NCBI GenBank assembly: GCA_001464425.1
Contig: LNEK01000035.1
Span: 62,001 to 126,000, forward strand
Length of the DNA: 64,000 bases
From: Alphaproteobacteria bacterium Ga0077535
Lineage (GTDB): Bacteria; Pseudomonadota; Alphaproteobacteria; Caulobacterales; Aquidulcibacteraceae
Reading direction: 5' to 3'
Part shown: positions 17,086 to 26,394 of the stretch, in pieces
Position numbering within the stretch: the stretch's first letter is position 1
How the letters are laid out: every line of letters starts with the position of its first letter
Notes under the pieces: model-generated
Databases searched by the model: none
Seen by the model: the letters and a program-made list of their open reading frames with translations, nothing else
Told to the model about the DNA's origin: nothing
Made by a program: the position numbers and the translations under genes

Positions 17086-17652
17086 ATGAGCCAAGACGAA
17101 CAGCCAAGACACCGCACCAATTTCCTGGAAGCGATCATCGAATGGCTGATCTACACGAGCCGCTGGCTGATGGCGCCGGTCTATCTCGGCCTGATCGTGG
17201 CGCTTGGCATTCTGATCATCACCTTCTTCCGCGAACTCTATATCCAGGCGCCGCACGTCCTCAGCATGGACGAGACGGACATCATCCTGCTGGTGCTGAC
17301 GCTGGTCGATCTCTCGCTCGCCGGCAATCTGGTGCTGATCATTCTGTTTTCGGGCTACGAAAACTTCGTCTCGAAGATGGAGATGGCGCACAAGGATCGC
17401 GATCGGCCCGAATGGATGGGCACGATCGATTTCAGCGGCCTGAAGATCAAACTGATCGCCTCGATCGTCGCCATTAGCGGCATCCATCTGCTCAAGGTGT
17501 TCATGAACCTCTCCAACTACACCGAGCAGCAATTGATGTGGTACACGATCATCCACGTCGTCTTCATCTTCTCCGGCGTCTGCATCGCGGGAATGGATTG
17601 GCTGGAAGAGAAGGCCCACGAGACCAACGCGCGCTATTCGAAGAAGCACTAA
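17086..17652 (+). CDS. YqhA/UPF0114 family membrane protein
   Basis: A 188-residue protein with helices near 20-45, 60-90, 120-140 and 150-170. It contains WLIYTSRWLMAPVYLGL and DLSLAGNLVLIILFSGYENFVS, the hallmark stretches of UPF0114, which has no known role. I chose ATG 17086 because GAGGGGACC precedes it; the longer start at 17035 reads through promoter-like sequence. A TAGTTT -10-like element lies at 17057-17062. Confidence 0.88.
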   Translation: MSQDEQPRHRTNFLEAIIEWLIYTSRWLMAPVYLGLIVALGILIITFFRELYIQAPHVLSMDETDIILLVLTLVDLSLAGNLVLIILFSGYENFVSKMEMAHKDRDRPEWMGTIDFSGLKIKLIASIVAISGIHLLKVFMNLSNYTEQQLMWYTIIHVVFIFSGVCIAGMDWLEEKAHETNARYSKKH

Positions 17653-17679
17653 GCGCACGCCTGCGCGCAGGGACCGTTC

Positions 17680-18306
17680 ATGGCAGAGAGCTCGGCGCGC
17701 GTCGTTCTGATCGATCAATCGAGCGCGCGTCCGGCGCCTTCGCGTGGACTGGTGTCCGACATCGTGCATCTGATATGCGGCGGCTTTCTCAGCATGAGCG
17801 GCTGGAAAGTGCGCGGCGATTGGCCGGCGATCGACAAGATGGTGCTGGTGGCGGCGCCGCACACGTCGAACTGGGACGGCCTCAACATGCTGGCGACGGC
17901 GGGCTATTTCCGCGTGAAGCTACGCTGGATGGGCAAAGCCAGCCTGACCAAGGGCCCGTTCGGTGGACTGATCAAATGGCTGGGCTGCGTACCGATTGAC
18001 CGCTCGGCCGCGAACGATGTGGTGAAGGCGATGGCGGACGCGTTTGCGGCCGCTGATCGCATGGTCCTCGCGATTCCGCCGGAAGGCACGCGCAGCGCGA
18101 CGCGCGAATGGAAGACCGGCTTTTATCACATCGCCTGCGCCGCCAATGTGCCGATCGTGCTCAGCGTGCTGGATTATGGCTGGCGTACGGCCAGCTTAGC
18201 AGCCGTGGTTTATCCAAGCGGGGACTACGAGGCGGACCTGCCGCTCATTCGCGCGTTCTATGCAAACGCCAAAGGCAAGCACCGCGACAAGTTCGTGGCC
18301 GCGTAG
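17680..18306 (+). CDS. Lysophospholipid acyltransferase family protein (PlsC-like)
   Basis: A 208-residue acyltransferase. The catalytic HX4D motif is HTSNWD near residue 61, and the glycerol-phosphate-binding PPEGTRS lies near 129. It is shorter than housekeeping PlsC and ends in KGKHRDKF, like the small acyltransferases often found outside the main phospholipid operon. Substrates are not shown. It follows the YqhA gene by 27 bases and may be co-transcribed. Confidence 0.85.
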   Translation: MAESSARVVLIDQSSARPAPSRGLVSDIVHLICGGFLSMSGWKVRGDWPAIDKMVLVAAPHTSNWDGLNMLATAGYFRVKLRWMGKASLTKGPFGGLIKWLGCVPIDRSAANDVVKAMADAFAAADRMVLAIPPEGTRSATREWKTGFYHIACAANVPIVLSVLDYGWRTASLAAVVYPSGDYEADLPLIRAFYANAKGKHRDKFVAA

Positions 18307-18315
18307 CGCGCTGAC

Positions 18316-20106
18316 CTACATCCGCTCCGGCACGTCGATGCCGAGGAGGTTCAGCGTCAGTGTGAGCTGCTTCAGCGTCGCGGCGGCGAGCGCGAGGCGC
18401 GAGGCGCGCATGACGCCTTCCGATTGCAGGATCGGGCAATTGGCGAAGAAGCCAGAGAAAGCTTGCGCCAAATTGTAGGCGTGCTCGGCCAGGAAATGCG
18501 GAGCCTTCTTGTCGTAAGCGGCGCGCAATGCGCCGTCGAACGCATCGAGCGCCAGCGCCAAAGTGCGTTCACCTTCGTGTTCAATCGCAATGGCGCCGGC
18601 CACTACGCCCTGCTCCTCGGCTTTGCGCAGGATGCTTTTAATGCGCACAGCTTGGTACAGCAGATACGGGCCGGTCTTGCCTTCGAAGCTCATGAAGCGG
18701 TCGAGATCGAACACGTAGGACGTACCGCGGAAGTTTGAGAGATCGGCGAACTTGATCGCGGCGATGGCGACCTTGTGGGCGATGTCCTCGAACTCCTCCT
18801 TCGAGAAGTTCGCGTCGACCTCGTTCTCGCGCAGCCGCTCGCGCGCCTTTTCTTCGGCTTGACCGATGAGGTCTTGCAGTTTCAGCACGCCGCCAGCGCG
18901 GGTTTTGAACGGCTTGCCGTCCGCGCCGTTCATGGTGCCGAAGCCCACATGCTCCAGCTGATCGCGAGCGATGTAGCCGGCTTTGGCGGCGGCGCGATAG
19001 ACTTGCTCGAAGTGATCAGCTTGTCGCTGATCGACGCAATAGAGGATCATGTCCGGGTTCTGATCGCGCACGCGCTGGACGATGGTGGCGAGATCGGTGG
19101 TGCCGTACATGGCCGAGCCTTCGGACGAGACCACGAGCAGCGGATCAGGGCTCTCGACCTCGACCACCGTGCCGTCATCCAGCTTCTTCTTTTTCGTTTC
19201 GCCCGGACCGGCGACGCGAAGGATGCGCGCGCCTTGATCTTCCTCAAGCAGGCCCTTGGCTTCGAGGTCCTTGACCATGTCGGGGATCAGCGGATCCGCA
19301 TCGCTTTCACCGAGCCAAAGATCAAAGTCGACGCCCAGCGCCGCAAAGTCGCGCTTCTGCGCCGCCATCGACACGTCGTGCATGGCTTTCCAGATCGTGC
19401 GGTGCAGTTCACTGCCGCCTTGCAGCGCCGCTGTGGCTTTGCGCGCGCGATCACGCACGTCGATGTCGCCGTCCTTCACCTTAGCGGCGTAGGTCGGATA
19501 GATCGCTTCGAGCTGTTCAAGCGTCAGCGTCTTCAGCCGCGCGTCGAGCTTAGCGCGATCGTCAAAGCCGCCGAGCTCATCTTCGAGCGCGGTGATGACG
19601 AGGCCCATCTGAAAGCCCCAGTCGCCGAAGTGCGCGTCGCCCCAAACCTCGTCGCCGCGGAAGCGATAGATACGCTTGACGCTTTCGCCGATGATCGAAG
19701 CGCGCAGGTGTCCGACATGCATGCCCTTGGCGACGTTCGGGCCACCGTAATCAACAACAACGCGGCGCTTATGCTCCACCGGCGAAGCGCCAGCCAACGG
19801 ATCGACCGCGATCGCTTGCGCACGAGCGGCCAATGCTTCCGCTGTGACTTTGAAATTCAGAAAACCCGGCCCGGCAATTGTCGGCGTGGGCGCAAGTTCG
19901 GTCGCGCGCCACGCGGCGGCGACGGATTGCGCAACCTCTTGCGGCTTCTTGCCGGCGGCCTTCGCCACCGCGAGCGCGCCATTGGCTTGGAATTCGCCAA
20001 GGTCGGGACGATCCGAACGGCGCACGTCGGCATGCTTAGGATCGAGCCCAAGCTCAGTGAAAACGGCGGCGTTAGCCGCGCTCAGGGCGCTAGCGATATC
20101 TGTCAT
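18316..20106 (-). CDS. argS: Arginyl-tRNA synthetase
   Basis: A 596-residue class I aminoacyl-tRNA synthetase that charges tRNA-Arg. The N-terminal add-1 domain ([15 protein letters not shown]) is followed by the HIGH-type signature in [17 protein letters not shown] near residue 125. The C-terminal DALR anticodon-binding domain begins after [18 protein letters not shown]. The length is typical. The gene is alone on its strand, with its stop ten bases from the convergent acyltransferase gene. Confidence 0.97.
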   Translation of the reverse strand: MTDIASALSAANAAVFTELGLDPKHADVRRSDRPDLGEFQANGALAVAKAAGKKPQEVAQSVAAAWRATELAPTPTIAGPGFLNFKVTAEALAARAQAIAVDPLAGASPVEHKRRVVVDYGGPNVAKGMHVGHLRASIIGESVKRIYRFRGDEVWGDAHFGDWGFQMGLVITALEDELGGFDDRAKLDARLKTLTLEQLEAIYPTYAAKVKDGDIDVRDRARKATAALQGGSELHRTIWKAMHDVSMAAQKRDFAALGVDFDLWLGESDADPLIPDMVKDLEAKGLLEEDQGARILRVAGPGETKKKKLDDGTVVEVESPDPLLVVSSEGSAMYGTTDLATIVQRVRDQNPDMILYCVDQRQADHFEQVYRAAAKAGYIARDQLEHVGFGTMNGADGKPFKTRAGGVLKLQDLIGQAEEKARERLRENEVDANFSKEEFEDIAHKVAIAAIKFADLSNFRGTSYVFDLDRFMSFEGKTGPYLLYQAVRIKSILRKAEEQGVVAGAIAIEHEGERTLALALDAFDGALRAAYDKKAPHFLAEHAYNLAQAFSGFFANCPILQSEGVMRASRLALAAATLKQLTLTLNLLGIDVPERM

Positions 20107-20196
20107 GTAGGCAATAGGCAGTAGGCAGTGAGCAATCGGAAAGCAAGCAAGGCTGAGGCGCCGTGCGCCCCAGCCTCACACTGCGTCCCTGCTCTA

Positions 20197-20868
20197 TTAT
20201 TGTCCGCGCGCTGCCGGGCCGTCGCCGGAATCTATCCGGAAGCGGCGGCCGTCGCGGTTGAACTGAAGCTGCTCAGGCGTCAGTTCAAAGCCAACCAGGA
20301 TTTCAAAATTCTCGCCCGAGATTTCCTCGTTGGCGCGCGGGATCACGATGCGCTCGATGGTCTCGGTGCGCGTGACCACCGCTTCGCCGCGATTCCAGCG
20401 GACGTCGACGTCAAAATAGACCTTCTCGATCGGCGCACGGCCACGGCGCGTGACCGCAACCCAATAGCGATAGGTTTGGCGATCCGAGGTCGCGGCGGGG
20501 CCGCGGCCGAAGGCCATGTCAATTTCCATGTTCATCGTGATCGGGTCAGCGCCGACATAGCGGCAGAGGCCGCGTACGCCTTGCAGTTCGCCGGTGAACT
20601 CGATGTTGGAATAGCGTATCTGGTTCGGCGCGGCGAAATCAACCAGGCGCGAATTGTCGTAAAGCACGCCCATCAGCGGGCACGGGCCAACGTTAGGACG
20701 GTCATCGTTGCCGACGAGGCGGTCGAGGAAGCCAGGCGCACGCGCCGGCTCTTGCGACTCCGGCAGCACGCCGCCTGGGAGTTCGACCGTGCGGTTGCGT
20801 GAGGAAGAGCCGCACGCGGCCGTCACGGCCAAGGCGAACGAAAGCATCAAAGCTGCCGGGAGCTTCAT
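20197..20868 (-). CDS. Predicted lipoprotein, unknown function
   Basis: A 223-residue protein with a lipoprotein signal (MKLPAALMLSFALAVTAAC). Its mature part contains CPLMGVLYDNSRLVDF, IRYSNIEFTGELQGVRGLC and a beta-rich C-terminal half (TYRYWVAVTRRG, KVYFDVDVRW). The two mature cysteines could pair. ATG 20868 fits the signal peptide best and has GAGAGAGG upstream; 20889 is an alternative. Similar proteins occur widely in Caulobacterales by recollection, without an assigned role. Confidence 0.75.
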   Translation of the reverse strand: MKLPAALMLSFALAVTAACGSSSRNRTVELPGGVLPESQEPARAPGFLDRLVGNDDRPNVGPCPLMGVLYDNSRLVDFAAPNQIRYSNIEFTGELQGVRGLCRYVGADPITMNMEIDMAFGRGPAATSDRQTYRYWVAVTRRGRAPIEKVYFDVDVRWNRGEAVVTRTETIERIVIPRANEEISGENFEILVGFELTPEQLQFNRDGRRFRIDSGDGPAARGQ

Positions 20869-21043
20869 TCCAGAAACCTCTCTCGCCATATGTGCGTCCT
20901 TGGGGGTCCATACAGCGGCGGCCGCATGTCTCACCCCGCCCCAAGGCAAATGGCGTCGGGCCGTGATAGCTTTGGCCCGCCCTGGCCGCAACACGCCCAG
21001 GCGCCCCATACTGTCGATCTAACGAAAGTTCTCCTCAGAGCCG

Positions 21044-21997
21044 ATGACCCCGCCAGAAAAACGCCCCATTTCAATCCTGTTGGCGGCGCCGCGCGGCTTT
21101 TGCGCGGGGGTCGACCGGGCCATCCAGATCGTTGAGCAGGCGATCCGGAAGTGGGGCGCCCCGGTCTATGTGCGCCACGAGATTGTCCACAACCGGCATG
21201 TGGTCGAGCGCCTGGAAGCGCTGGGCGCCGTGTTTGTCGAGGAGTTGGACGACTGCCCCGAAGATCGGCCCGTGATCTTCTCAGCCCACGGCGTGCCGAA
21301 AGCCGTGCCGGCGGAGGCGCAGCGGCGCGAGATGATCTACGTCGACGCCACCTGCCCGCTGGTGTCGAAAGTGCACGTCGAAGCGCAGCGGCACTTCGAT
21401 GATGGACACGAGATCGTACTCATCGGCCATGCCGGCCACCCGGAAGTCATCGGCACGATGGGGCAATTGCCGGAGGGCGCGATCACTTTGCTGGAAACCG
21501 TGGCGGATGCGGAGGCCTATCAGCCGCGCGATCCGGCGAAGCTCTCGTTCGTGACGCAGACGACGCTCTCGGTGGACGACACGGCCGCGATGGTCGGCGT
21601 GCTGCAGCGGCGCTTTCCCAGCATCGCGGCCCCGCACAAGGAAGATATTTGTTACGCAACCACCAACCGCCAGGACGCGGTGAAGGCTATGGCGGAGCAA
21701 TCCGATCTGGTGTTGGTGATCGGCTCGCCTAAAAGCTCGAACTCAGTGCGGCTGGTGGAAGTCGCCAAGCGCGCCGGCGCCCGCGATGCGCGGCTGGTCG
21801 GATCCGCCGATGAGGTGGATTGGATCTGGTTCGAAGGCGTCAGCAGCGTCGGCGTGACTGCAGGCGCGAGTGCGCCGGAAGATTTGGTCGAAGGCCTGAT
21901 CGCCGCGATCTCGGCGCGCTTTCAGGCGCGCGTGGAAGAAGTGCGCGTCACCAAGGAAGACGTGGTGTTCAAACTGCCGCGAGTTTTGGCCGAGTGA
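21044..21997 (+). CDS. ispH: 4-hydroxy-3-methylbut-2-enyl diphosphate reductase
   Basis: A 317-residue iron-sulfur enzyme for the last step of the MEP isoprenoid pathway, giving IPP and DMAPP. The three cluster cysteines are seen in [11 protein letters not shown] (Cys20), YVDATCPLV and [10 protein letters not shown]. The substrate-binding HEIVHN, SAHGVP and GSPKSSNS motifs are present. It overlaps the glycerate-kinase-like gene by four bases (GTGA). The ispH-thrB-rnhA order is common in Alphaproteobacteria by recollection. Confidence 0.97.
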   Translation: MTPPEKRPISILLAAPRGFCAGVDRAIQIVEQAIRKWGAPVYVRHEIVHNRHVVERLEALGAVFVEELDDCPEDRPVIFSAHGVPKAVPAEAQRREMIYVDATCPLVSKVHVEAQRHFDDGHEIVLIGHAGHPEVIGTMGQLPEGAITLLETVADAEAYQPRDPAKLSFVTQTTLSVDDTAAMVGVLQRRFPSIAAPHKEDICYATTNRQDAVKAMAEQSDLVLVIGSPKSSNSVRLVEVAKRAGARDARLVGSADEVDWIWFEGVSSVGVTAGASAPEDLVEGLIAAISARFQARVEEVRVTKEDVVFKLPRVLAE

Positions 21998-22785
21998 GCG
22001 GCGACCCGATCCGAGAGCTTATCCTCGACCTCATCTTTCAGGGGCAGACGCGCAAATCGAACGCCCCGCCCATTATCGGCATCGCCGGCGCGCAAGGATC
22101 GGGCAAATCCTATCAGTGCCGGGTGATCGCGCGGGTCAATCCAGGCGTCCTGCACCTTTCGCTCGACGATTATTACATGGGCAAAGCCGCGCGCGAGCGC
22201 CTCGCTGCACAGACGCATCCGCTGTTCATCACCCGCGGCCCGCCCGGCACGCACTATCCGCGCTCGCTGCTCTACACGCTGCAGCACCTCACCAATGCGG
22301 ACGAGATCACTGAACTGCCGCGCTTCGACAAAGCGGCGGACGATGTGGTGCCGCAGGATCAATGGTCGACGTTCAACGGCAAGCCGGAGGCGATCCTGGT
22401 CGATGGCTGGTGCTTGGGCCTGAAAGATTGTGACGAACTGACGGACGATCCGCCGCTGAATGCGCTTGAGGCAGACGAAGATGCCGACGGCCGCTATCGC
22501 CGGGCCGTACGCGCGGCGCTTGAAAGCTACGTCGATCTCTTCCGCGAGATCAGAACGTTCGTCTATCTGCAAGCGCCCTCTTGGGACGTGGTGCGCAAGT
22601 GGCGCGGCGAGCAGGAAGAAGAAACGCTCGGCCGGCCGCTGAACACAGCTGACAACGCGCGGCTCGACCGCTTCGTGATGCATTATGAGCGCATCACGCG
22701 AGCTATGATGGCGGGGCATCATCGTGCGCGCTGGATCGTGCACCTTGACGACAAGCGCCGCGTTGTGCGGGTGGAAGGGCGATGA
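21994..22785 (+). CDS. P-loop kinase, D-glycerate 3-kinase-like
   Basis: A 263-residue kinase starting at GTG 21994 inside the ispH stop. The Walker A motif GAQGSGKS is near residue 33, and SLDDYYMG and [15 protein letters not shown] follow. The latter resembles the D-glycerate 3-kinase (GLYK)/YggC branch of the uridine-kinase-like fold. The DGWCLGL segment acts as a second conserved block. It likely phosphorylates glycerate or a related small substrate. Translational coupling to ispH is clear, but a metabolic link is not. Confidence 0.8.
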   Translation: MSGDPIRELILDLIFQGQTRKSNAPPIIGIAGAQGSGKSYQCRVIARVNPGVLHLSLDDYYMGKAARERLAAQTHPLFITRGPPGTHYPRSLLYTLQHLTNADEITELPRFDKAADDVVPQDQWSTFNGKPEAILVDGWCLGLKDCDELTDDPPLNALEADEDADGRYRRAVRAALESYVDLFREIRTFVYLQAPSWDVVRKWRGEQEEETLGRPLNTADNARLDRFVMHYERITRAMMAGHHRARWIVHLDDKRRVVRVEGR

Positions 22786-22803
22786 GAACACCGCTCCGTC
22801 ATA

Positions 22804-22923
22804 CCTTCCCCCTTGCGGGGAAGGTGGCGCGCGGATGCGCGTCGGATGGGGGTGCAAGCGCGATGTTGTGCGACTACGCCGCCGTCACCCCCACCCCCGG
22901 CCCCGCCCCGCAAGGGGGCGGGG
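22804..22923. repeat. Two-hairpin palindromic intergenic repeat (BIME-like)
   Basis: Two perfect hairpins flank a third pairing: CCTTCCCC/GGGGAAGG (22804-22824, loop CTTGC), CCCCGCCCC/GGGGCGGGG (22901-22923, loop GCAAG), and TGGGGGTG (22847-22854) with CACCCCCA (22886-22893). It fills the gap between the glycerate-kinase-like gene and thrB and looks like a dispersed genomic repeat. Confidence 0.75.
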
Positions 22924-22935
22924 AGAAGCAATAGA

Positions 22936-23895
22936 ATGGCCGTTTACACCGCCCTCTCCGACGCCGAGCTCGCGGCGCTGCTGGCTGAGTATGAACTCGG
23001 CCCGGCACTCGCATGCCAAGGCATCGCCGCTGGCGTCGAGAACTCAAACTTCGCGCTGACGACCGCGAAAGGCCGCTTCATTCTCACGCTGTTCGAAAAG
23101 CGCGTGCGCGCGGCGGATTTGCCCTTCTTCATGCAAGTGATGGCGCGGCTCGCAGAGCGCGGCGTGCCGGCGCCGCAGCCGATCGCGACCAAAAACGGCG
23201 CGCTGTTCACGCAAGCGAAGGCCAAGCCCGCCTGCATCGTGACATTCCTCGACGGTGACTGGCCACGCGCGCCCAACGTAGCGCACTGCGCGGCGATCGG
23301 TGACACGCTGGGGCGCATGCATGTGGCGCTGGAGGGTTTTGCGCTGGAGCGGGGAAACGCGCTGAGCGTCGATGGCTGGGAAGCCCTGATCACGCCGCGC
23401 TTGGTGCAGGCGGAGACATTGCGGCCAGGACTCGCAGCCGAGATCGAGGCAGATATGGCGGCGGTACGGGCGGCGTGGCCGAGCGGCCTACCGCGCGGGC
23501 CGATCCATGCCGATCTCTTTCCCGACAACGCGCTATTCGTCGGCGAGCGCCTCACGGGCGTCATCGACTTCTATTTCGCCTGCACCGATTTTCTGAGCTA
23601 CGATTTGGCGGTGTGCCTGAACGCGTGGTGCTTCGCCGATGAGCGCGACTACGACGCGGCGCGCGGGCGCGCGATGATTGCAGCGTATGAAAGCATACGC
23701 CCGCTCAGCACCGCCGAACGCGCGGCGCTACCCACACTCTGCCGCGGCGCGGCGCTGCGCTTTTTCGCAACGCGCCTAGCCGATTGGTTCGACACGCCGG
23801 ACGGGGCGCTTGTGAAGAAGAAGGACCCGCTGGAATACGCGGATAAGCTCGTGTTTCATCGCGGCGCGAAAGACGCGGGCGATTATGGCGGTTAA
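22936..23895 (+). CDS. thrB: Homoserine kinase (ThrB type II)
   Basis: A 319-residue protein of the aminoglycoside-phosphotransferase-like fold that makes O-phosphohomoserine for threonine synthesis. It begins MAVYTALSDAELAALL and has GVENSNFALTTAKGRFILTLFE (nucleotide-binding strand) near residue 35. The catalytic loop is GPIHADLFPDNALF near 190, with VIDFYFACTDFLSYDLA after it, all typical of ThrB2. ATG 22936 is chosen because upstream codons fall in the palindromic repeat. It overlaps the next membrane-protein gene by 11 bases. Confidence 0.95.
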   Translation: MAVYTALSDAELAALLAEYELGPALACQGIAAGVENSNFALTTAKGRFILTLFEKRVRAADLPFFMQVMARLAERGVPAPQPIATKNGALFTQAKAKPACIVTFLDGDWPRAPNVAHCAAIGDTLGRMHVALEGFALERGNALSVDGWEALITPRLVQAETLRPGLAAEIEADMAAVRAAWPSGLPRGPIHADLFPDNALFVGERLTGVIDFYFACTDFLSYDLAVCLNAWCFADERDYDAARGRAMIAAYESIRPLSTAERAALPTLCRGAALRFFATRLADWFDTPDGALVKKKDPLEYADKLVFHRGAKDAGDYGG

Positions 23896-24325
23896 GAGCT
23901 GGCCACGCCCGCTCAGACGCGCGCTTTACTGGGCCGTATTCCTTGTGACTGCGGCGATCTCCTTTGCGCCACTGCTGCTCCTCGCGCAATCAGCTCGATC
24001 GCTCAGCGAGTCCCAAGCCTTCCAAGCCTCGTGGTCACAACTGCTGGGTGGATACGCCACAATCATAACCGTCCCGATCGTGGCTGTGGTGGCTGTCATT
24101 ACCGCGGTTCATCAAACGAAGCAGCGTTTTCCAACCTTCTTGCTCGCCTACGTCACGCTCGGCATGTTGGAAGGCATATTTGTCGGCCTTGTACTATCGC
24201 TGCTTACTGGAGGATATTCTCTCTTGAGCGCGCCTGCGACTGGCTTTCTTACTTTGGCAGTGTTCTGGCTCATCCGTCGTCCCGATCGTGACGCGCCGCC
24301 GAATCCGCCTACATCGACGCCATGA
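23885..24325 (+). CDS. Small membrane protein in the thrB-rnhA run
   Basis: A 146-residue protein with a basic N-terminus and four likely membrane helices (about 13-35, 52-72, 84-105 and 112-130), ending in a Pro-rich tail. No family is recognised. It overlaps thrB by 11 bases and rnhA by four (ATGA). AT content is slightly higher than in the neighbours, which may mean it was inserted into an older thrB-rnhA pair. Confidence 0.65.
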   Translation: MAVKSWPRPLRRALYWAVFLVTAAISFAPLLLLAQSARSLSESQAFQASWSQLLGGYATIITVPIVAVVAVITAVHQTKQRFPTFLLAYVTLGMLEGIFVGLVLSLLTGGYSLLSAPATGFLTLAVFWLIRRPDRDAPPNPPTSTP

Positions 24326-24718
24326 GAACAGTCGATATCTGGACCGATGGCGCCTGCAGTGGAAACCCCGGCCCCGGCGGTTGGGGCGCGGTGTTGCGTT
24401 ATGGCGAGACGGAGAAGGAATTTTCCGGCGCCGAGGCGGCGACGACGAACAACCGCATGGAGCTGATGGCGGCGATCATGGCGCTCGAAGCGCTGAAGAC
24501 GCCGGTGCGCGTGCGGCTGCACACCGATTCCAAATACGTCCTGGATGGTCTCCGCCGATAAAAAGCCGGTGAAGAACGAGGATTTGTGGAAGCGCCTGGA
24601 CGAAGCCAATGCGCGCCATGAGGTCGAGTGGAAGTGGGTCAAGGGCCACGCTGACGACGTCATGAACAACCGCGCCGACGAGCTGGCGCGCGGCGCGATC
24701 AAGACTTTGCGGGATTAG
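24322..24718 (+). pseudogene. rnhA: Ribonuclease HI gene broken by an internal deletion/frameshift
   Basis: The first frame (24322-24561, 79 codons) reads as a normal RNase HI start: [31 protein letters not shown] and [10 protein letters not shown], giving three catalytic acids (Asp9, Glu47, Asp69). It then hits TAA. The rest resumes in the +1 frame from about 24545 to the TAG at 24716-24718 (57 codons from an internal ATG): [25 protein letters not shown] and [10 protein letters not shown], which holds the fourth catalytic Asp. Compared with the family, about 13 residues (the Trp-rich basic protrusion) are missing; a loss near 41 bases would explain both the gap and the shift. It may be a real mutation or an assembly error. 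Intact rnhB lies at 41679. Confidence 0.85.
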
Positions 24719-24782
24719 CGAACGCCCTTTCCCTCGAGGAGAAAGGCTTGCATCGCGCCTTTCGGGCGAGCAGCCTCGCCCC

Positions 24783-25919
24783 ATGAATACCCGCCGCCAC
24801 GTTCTTGCATTATTGGCAGCCGCACCAGCGCTCAGCGCTTGCGGCAGCAACGCGAACCTGCCTGATCCAATCGCGGGCTGGCGCGATCCGGGCGCGGGCG
24901 AAACCGATCCGCGCCGTTTTGCCCTCGCGCATGCAATCCTCGCACCCAACCCCCACAACACGCAGCCGTGGCTCGTCGACCTCGACGACGCAGGCGGCAT
25001 GACGCTTTACTGCGATCTCGAACGCCGCCTGCCCTTCACCGATCCGCTCGATCGCCAGATCACCATTGGCTGCGGCGCGTTCCTCGAACTGTATCGCATA
25101 GCCGCGGCCGAACTCGGCCAGTTCGCGGAGATCACGCCGTTCCCTGAAGGCGAGCCGACGTCAAACTTGGATGCGCGCCCGCTCGCGCACGTGCGCTTCA
25201 ATCCCACCGCCAACGCCGCGCGCGATCCGATGTTCGCGCACATCACAACGCGGCGCACCAATCGCAATGATTATGACGCGGCGCGGATTCCAGCCGATAC
25301 CGATCTGGTGCGCATCACCAGCGCCATCGGCGGCTTTCCGGGCGCGGCGCAATGGACGATCGAGCCCGATAAGGTCGCGGCGCTGCGCGATCTCGTGTGG
25401 CGCGGGTTCGACCGCGAGATGCGCACCGAAGGCGCGCAGGACGAGACGTATGGCTGGCTGCGTTTTGGCCGCGCCCAAATCGCCGAGCATCGCGACGGCC
25501 TCGCCATCGAAGGGCCGATGATCCCCCTGTTCAAAGCCATCGGCGTGCTCGACCGCGAGGATTTCCTCAATCCGGGCTCCACCGCCAACAAACAAGGCGC
25601 CGACGAATGGCGCGCGAAAGCTGAGAGCTCGCCCGCCTTCATGTGGCTCACCACCGCCAACGACACGCCCAGCACGCGCCTTGCGACCGGCATCGCGTAT
25701 GCGCGGCTCAATCTCGCCGCGACCGCCACGGGTCTCGCCATGCATCCGTGGAGCCAGACGCTGCAAGAATACGAAGAGATGGCGGAGCTTTACGCCGAAG
25801 CGCGCACGCTGCTCGATACCGGCGATCAGATCGCACAAATGCTGGTTCGAGTTGGCTATGCCGAGGCAGTCAATCCCGCCGCGCGGCGCGACGTGGCCGC
25901 AATTATTAGGTCCGCTTGA
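24783..25919 (+). CDS. Nitroreductase-family protein with lipoprotein-type signal (Acg-like)
   Basis: A 378-residue protein. The N-terminus MNTRRHVLALLAAAPALSAC has twin arginines and a lipobox (LSAC), so it may be exported through Tat and lipidated. The rest contains LAPNPHNTQPWLV, the FMN-binding start of nitroreductases, RRTNRNDYD near residue 160, and GLAMHPWSQTLQEYEEM near 320. This double-domain layout resembles Acg-like flavoproteins. Electron donor and substrate are unknown. Its 3' end overlaps the convergent nfeD-like gene by 14 bases. Confidence 0.82.
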   Translation: MNTRRHVLALLAAAPALSACGSNANLPDPIAGWRDPGAGETDPRRFALAHAILAPNPHNTQPWLVDLDDAGGMTLYCDLERRLPFTDPLDRQITIGCGAFLELYRIAAAELGQFAEITPFPEGEPTSNLDARPLAHVRFNPTANAARDPMFAHITTRRTNRNDYDAARIPADTDLVRITSAIGGFPGAAQWTIEPDKVAALRDLVWRGFDREMRTEGAQDETYGWLRFGRAQIAEHRDGLAIEGPMIPLFKAIGVLDREDFLNPGSTANKQGADEWRAKAESSPAFMWLTTANDTPSTRLATGIAYARLNLAATATGLAMHPWSQTLQEYEEMAELYAEARTLLDTGDQIAQMLVRVGYAEAVNPAARRDVAAIIRSA

Positions 25920-26355
25920 CCCGCAGCGTCACGCCGTCAACGGAATCGATCTGAACCGCCTGTCCGGCTTCCAGCGCTTCTTCGCTGACAGCGCGCCAGA
26001 TCGTGTCGCCCACTTTCACCGAGCCTGCGCCATTCGCGAAATCTGTCACCACGCCGCGCTCGCCGATCAGCGACGTCGAGCGTTCGTTCAAGCCATTGGC
26101 GGCGCCATCGCGCTTCCAGCGCTCCACCAACGGGCGGCCGAACGCAGTCAACGCGATCACGAGCACGGCGAAGATTGCGACTTCCGCGATCCAGTTCGTC
26201 GCGCCGAGCAAGGAGACAAGCGCGGTCGCGAAGGCGGCCACCGCGGGCCACAGCAGATACGTCGTGCCGCTCGCCATTTCGGCGATGAGCAAGATGAGGC
26301 CGAGCACCAGCCAGTGCTGCGGGCCGAGCGTTGTGAGGAAGCCAATCAGGTCCAT
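25906..26355 (-). CDS. NfeD-family membrane protein (short form)
   Basis: A 149-residue protein with about three membrane helices in the first 80 residues, followed by an OB-fold C-terminus (LIGERGVVTDFANGAGSVKVGDTIWRA, then VDGVTLRVKR). It lacks the N-terminal ClpP-like protease domain of long NfeD proteins. NfeD partners stomatin/SPFH proteins, and the QmcA-like gene lies 39 bases upstream on the same strand. The pair is thought to act in membrane quality control or microdomains. Confidence 0.9.
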   Translation of the reverse strand: MDLIGFLTTLGPQHWLVLGLILLIAEMASGTTYLLWPAVAAFATALVSLLGATNWIAEVAIFAVLVIALTAFGRPLVERWKRDGAANGLNERSTSLIGERGVVTDFANGAGSVKVGDTIWRAVSEEALEAGQAVQIDSVDGVTLRVKRT

Positions 26356-26394
26356 GGCTCTAATGTAGCGATCCTGGCGCGCTTACGCGAGGGC

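Noticed and set aside
18775-20124. A 449-codon open frame opposite argS
   Set aside because: argS is certain from its motifs; the antisense frame has none.
24545-24561. Programmed frameshift in rnhA at CGATAAAAAGCC
   Set aside because: The A-run follows the stop and the needed shift is +1; more importantly about 13 family residues are missing, so a shift alone would not restore the protein.
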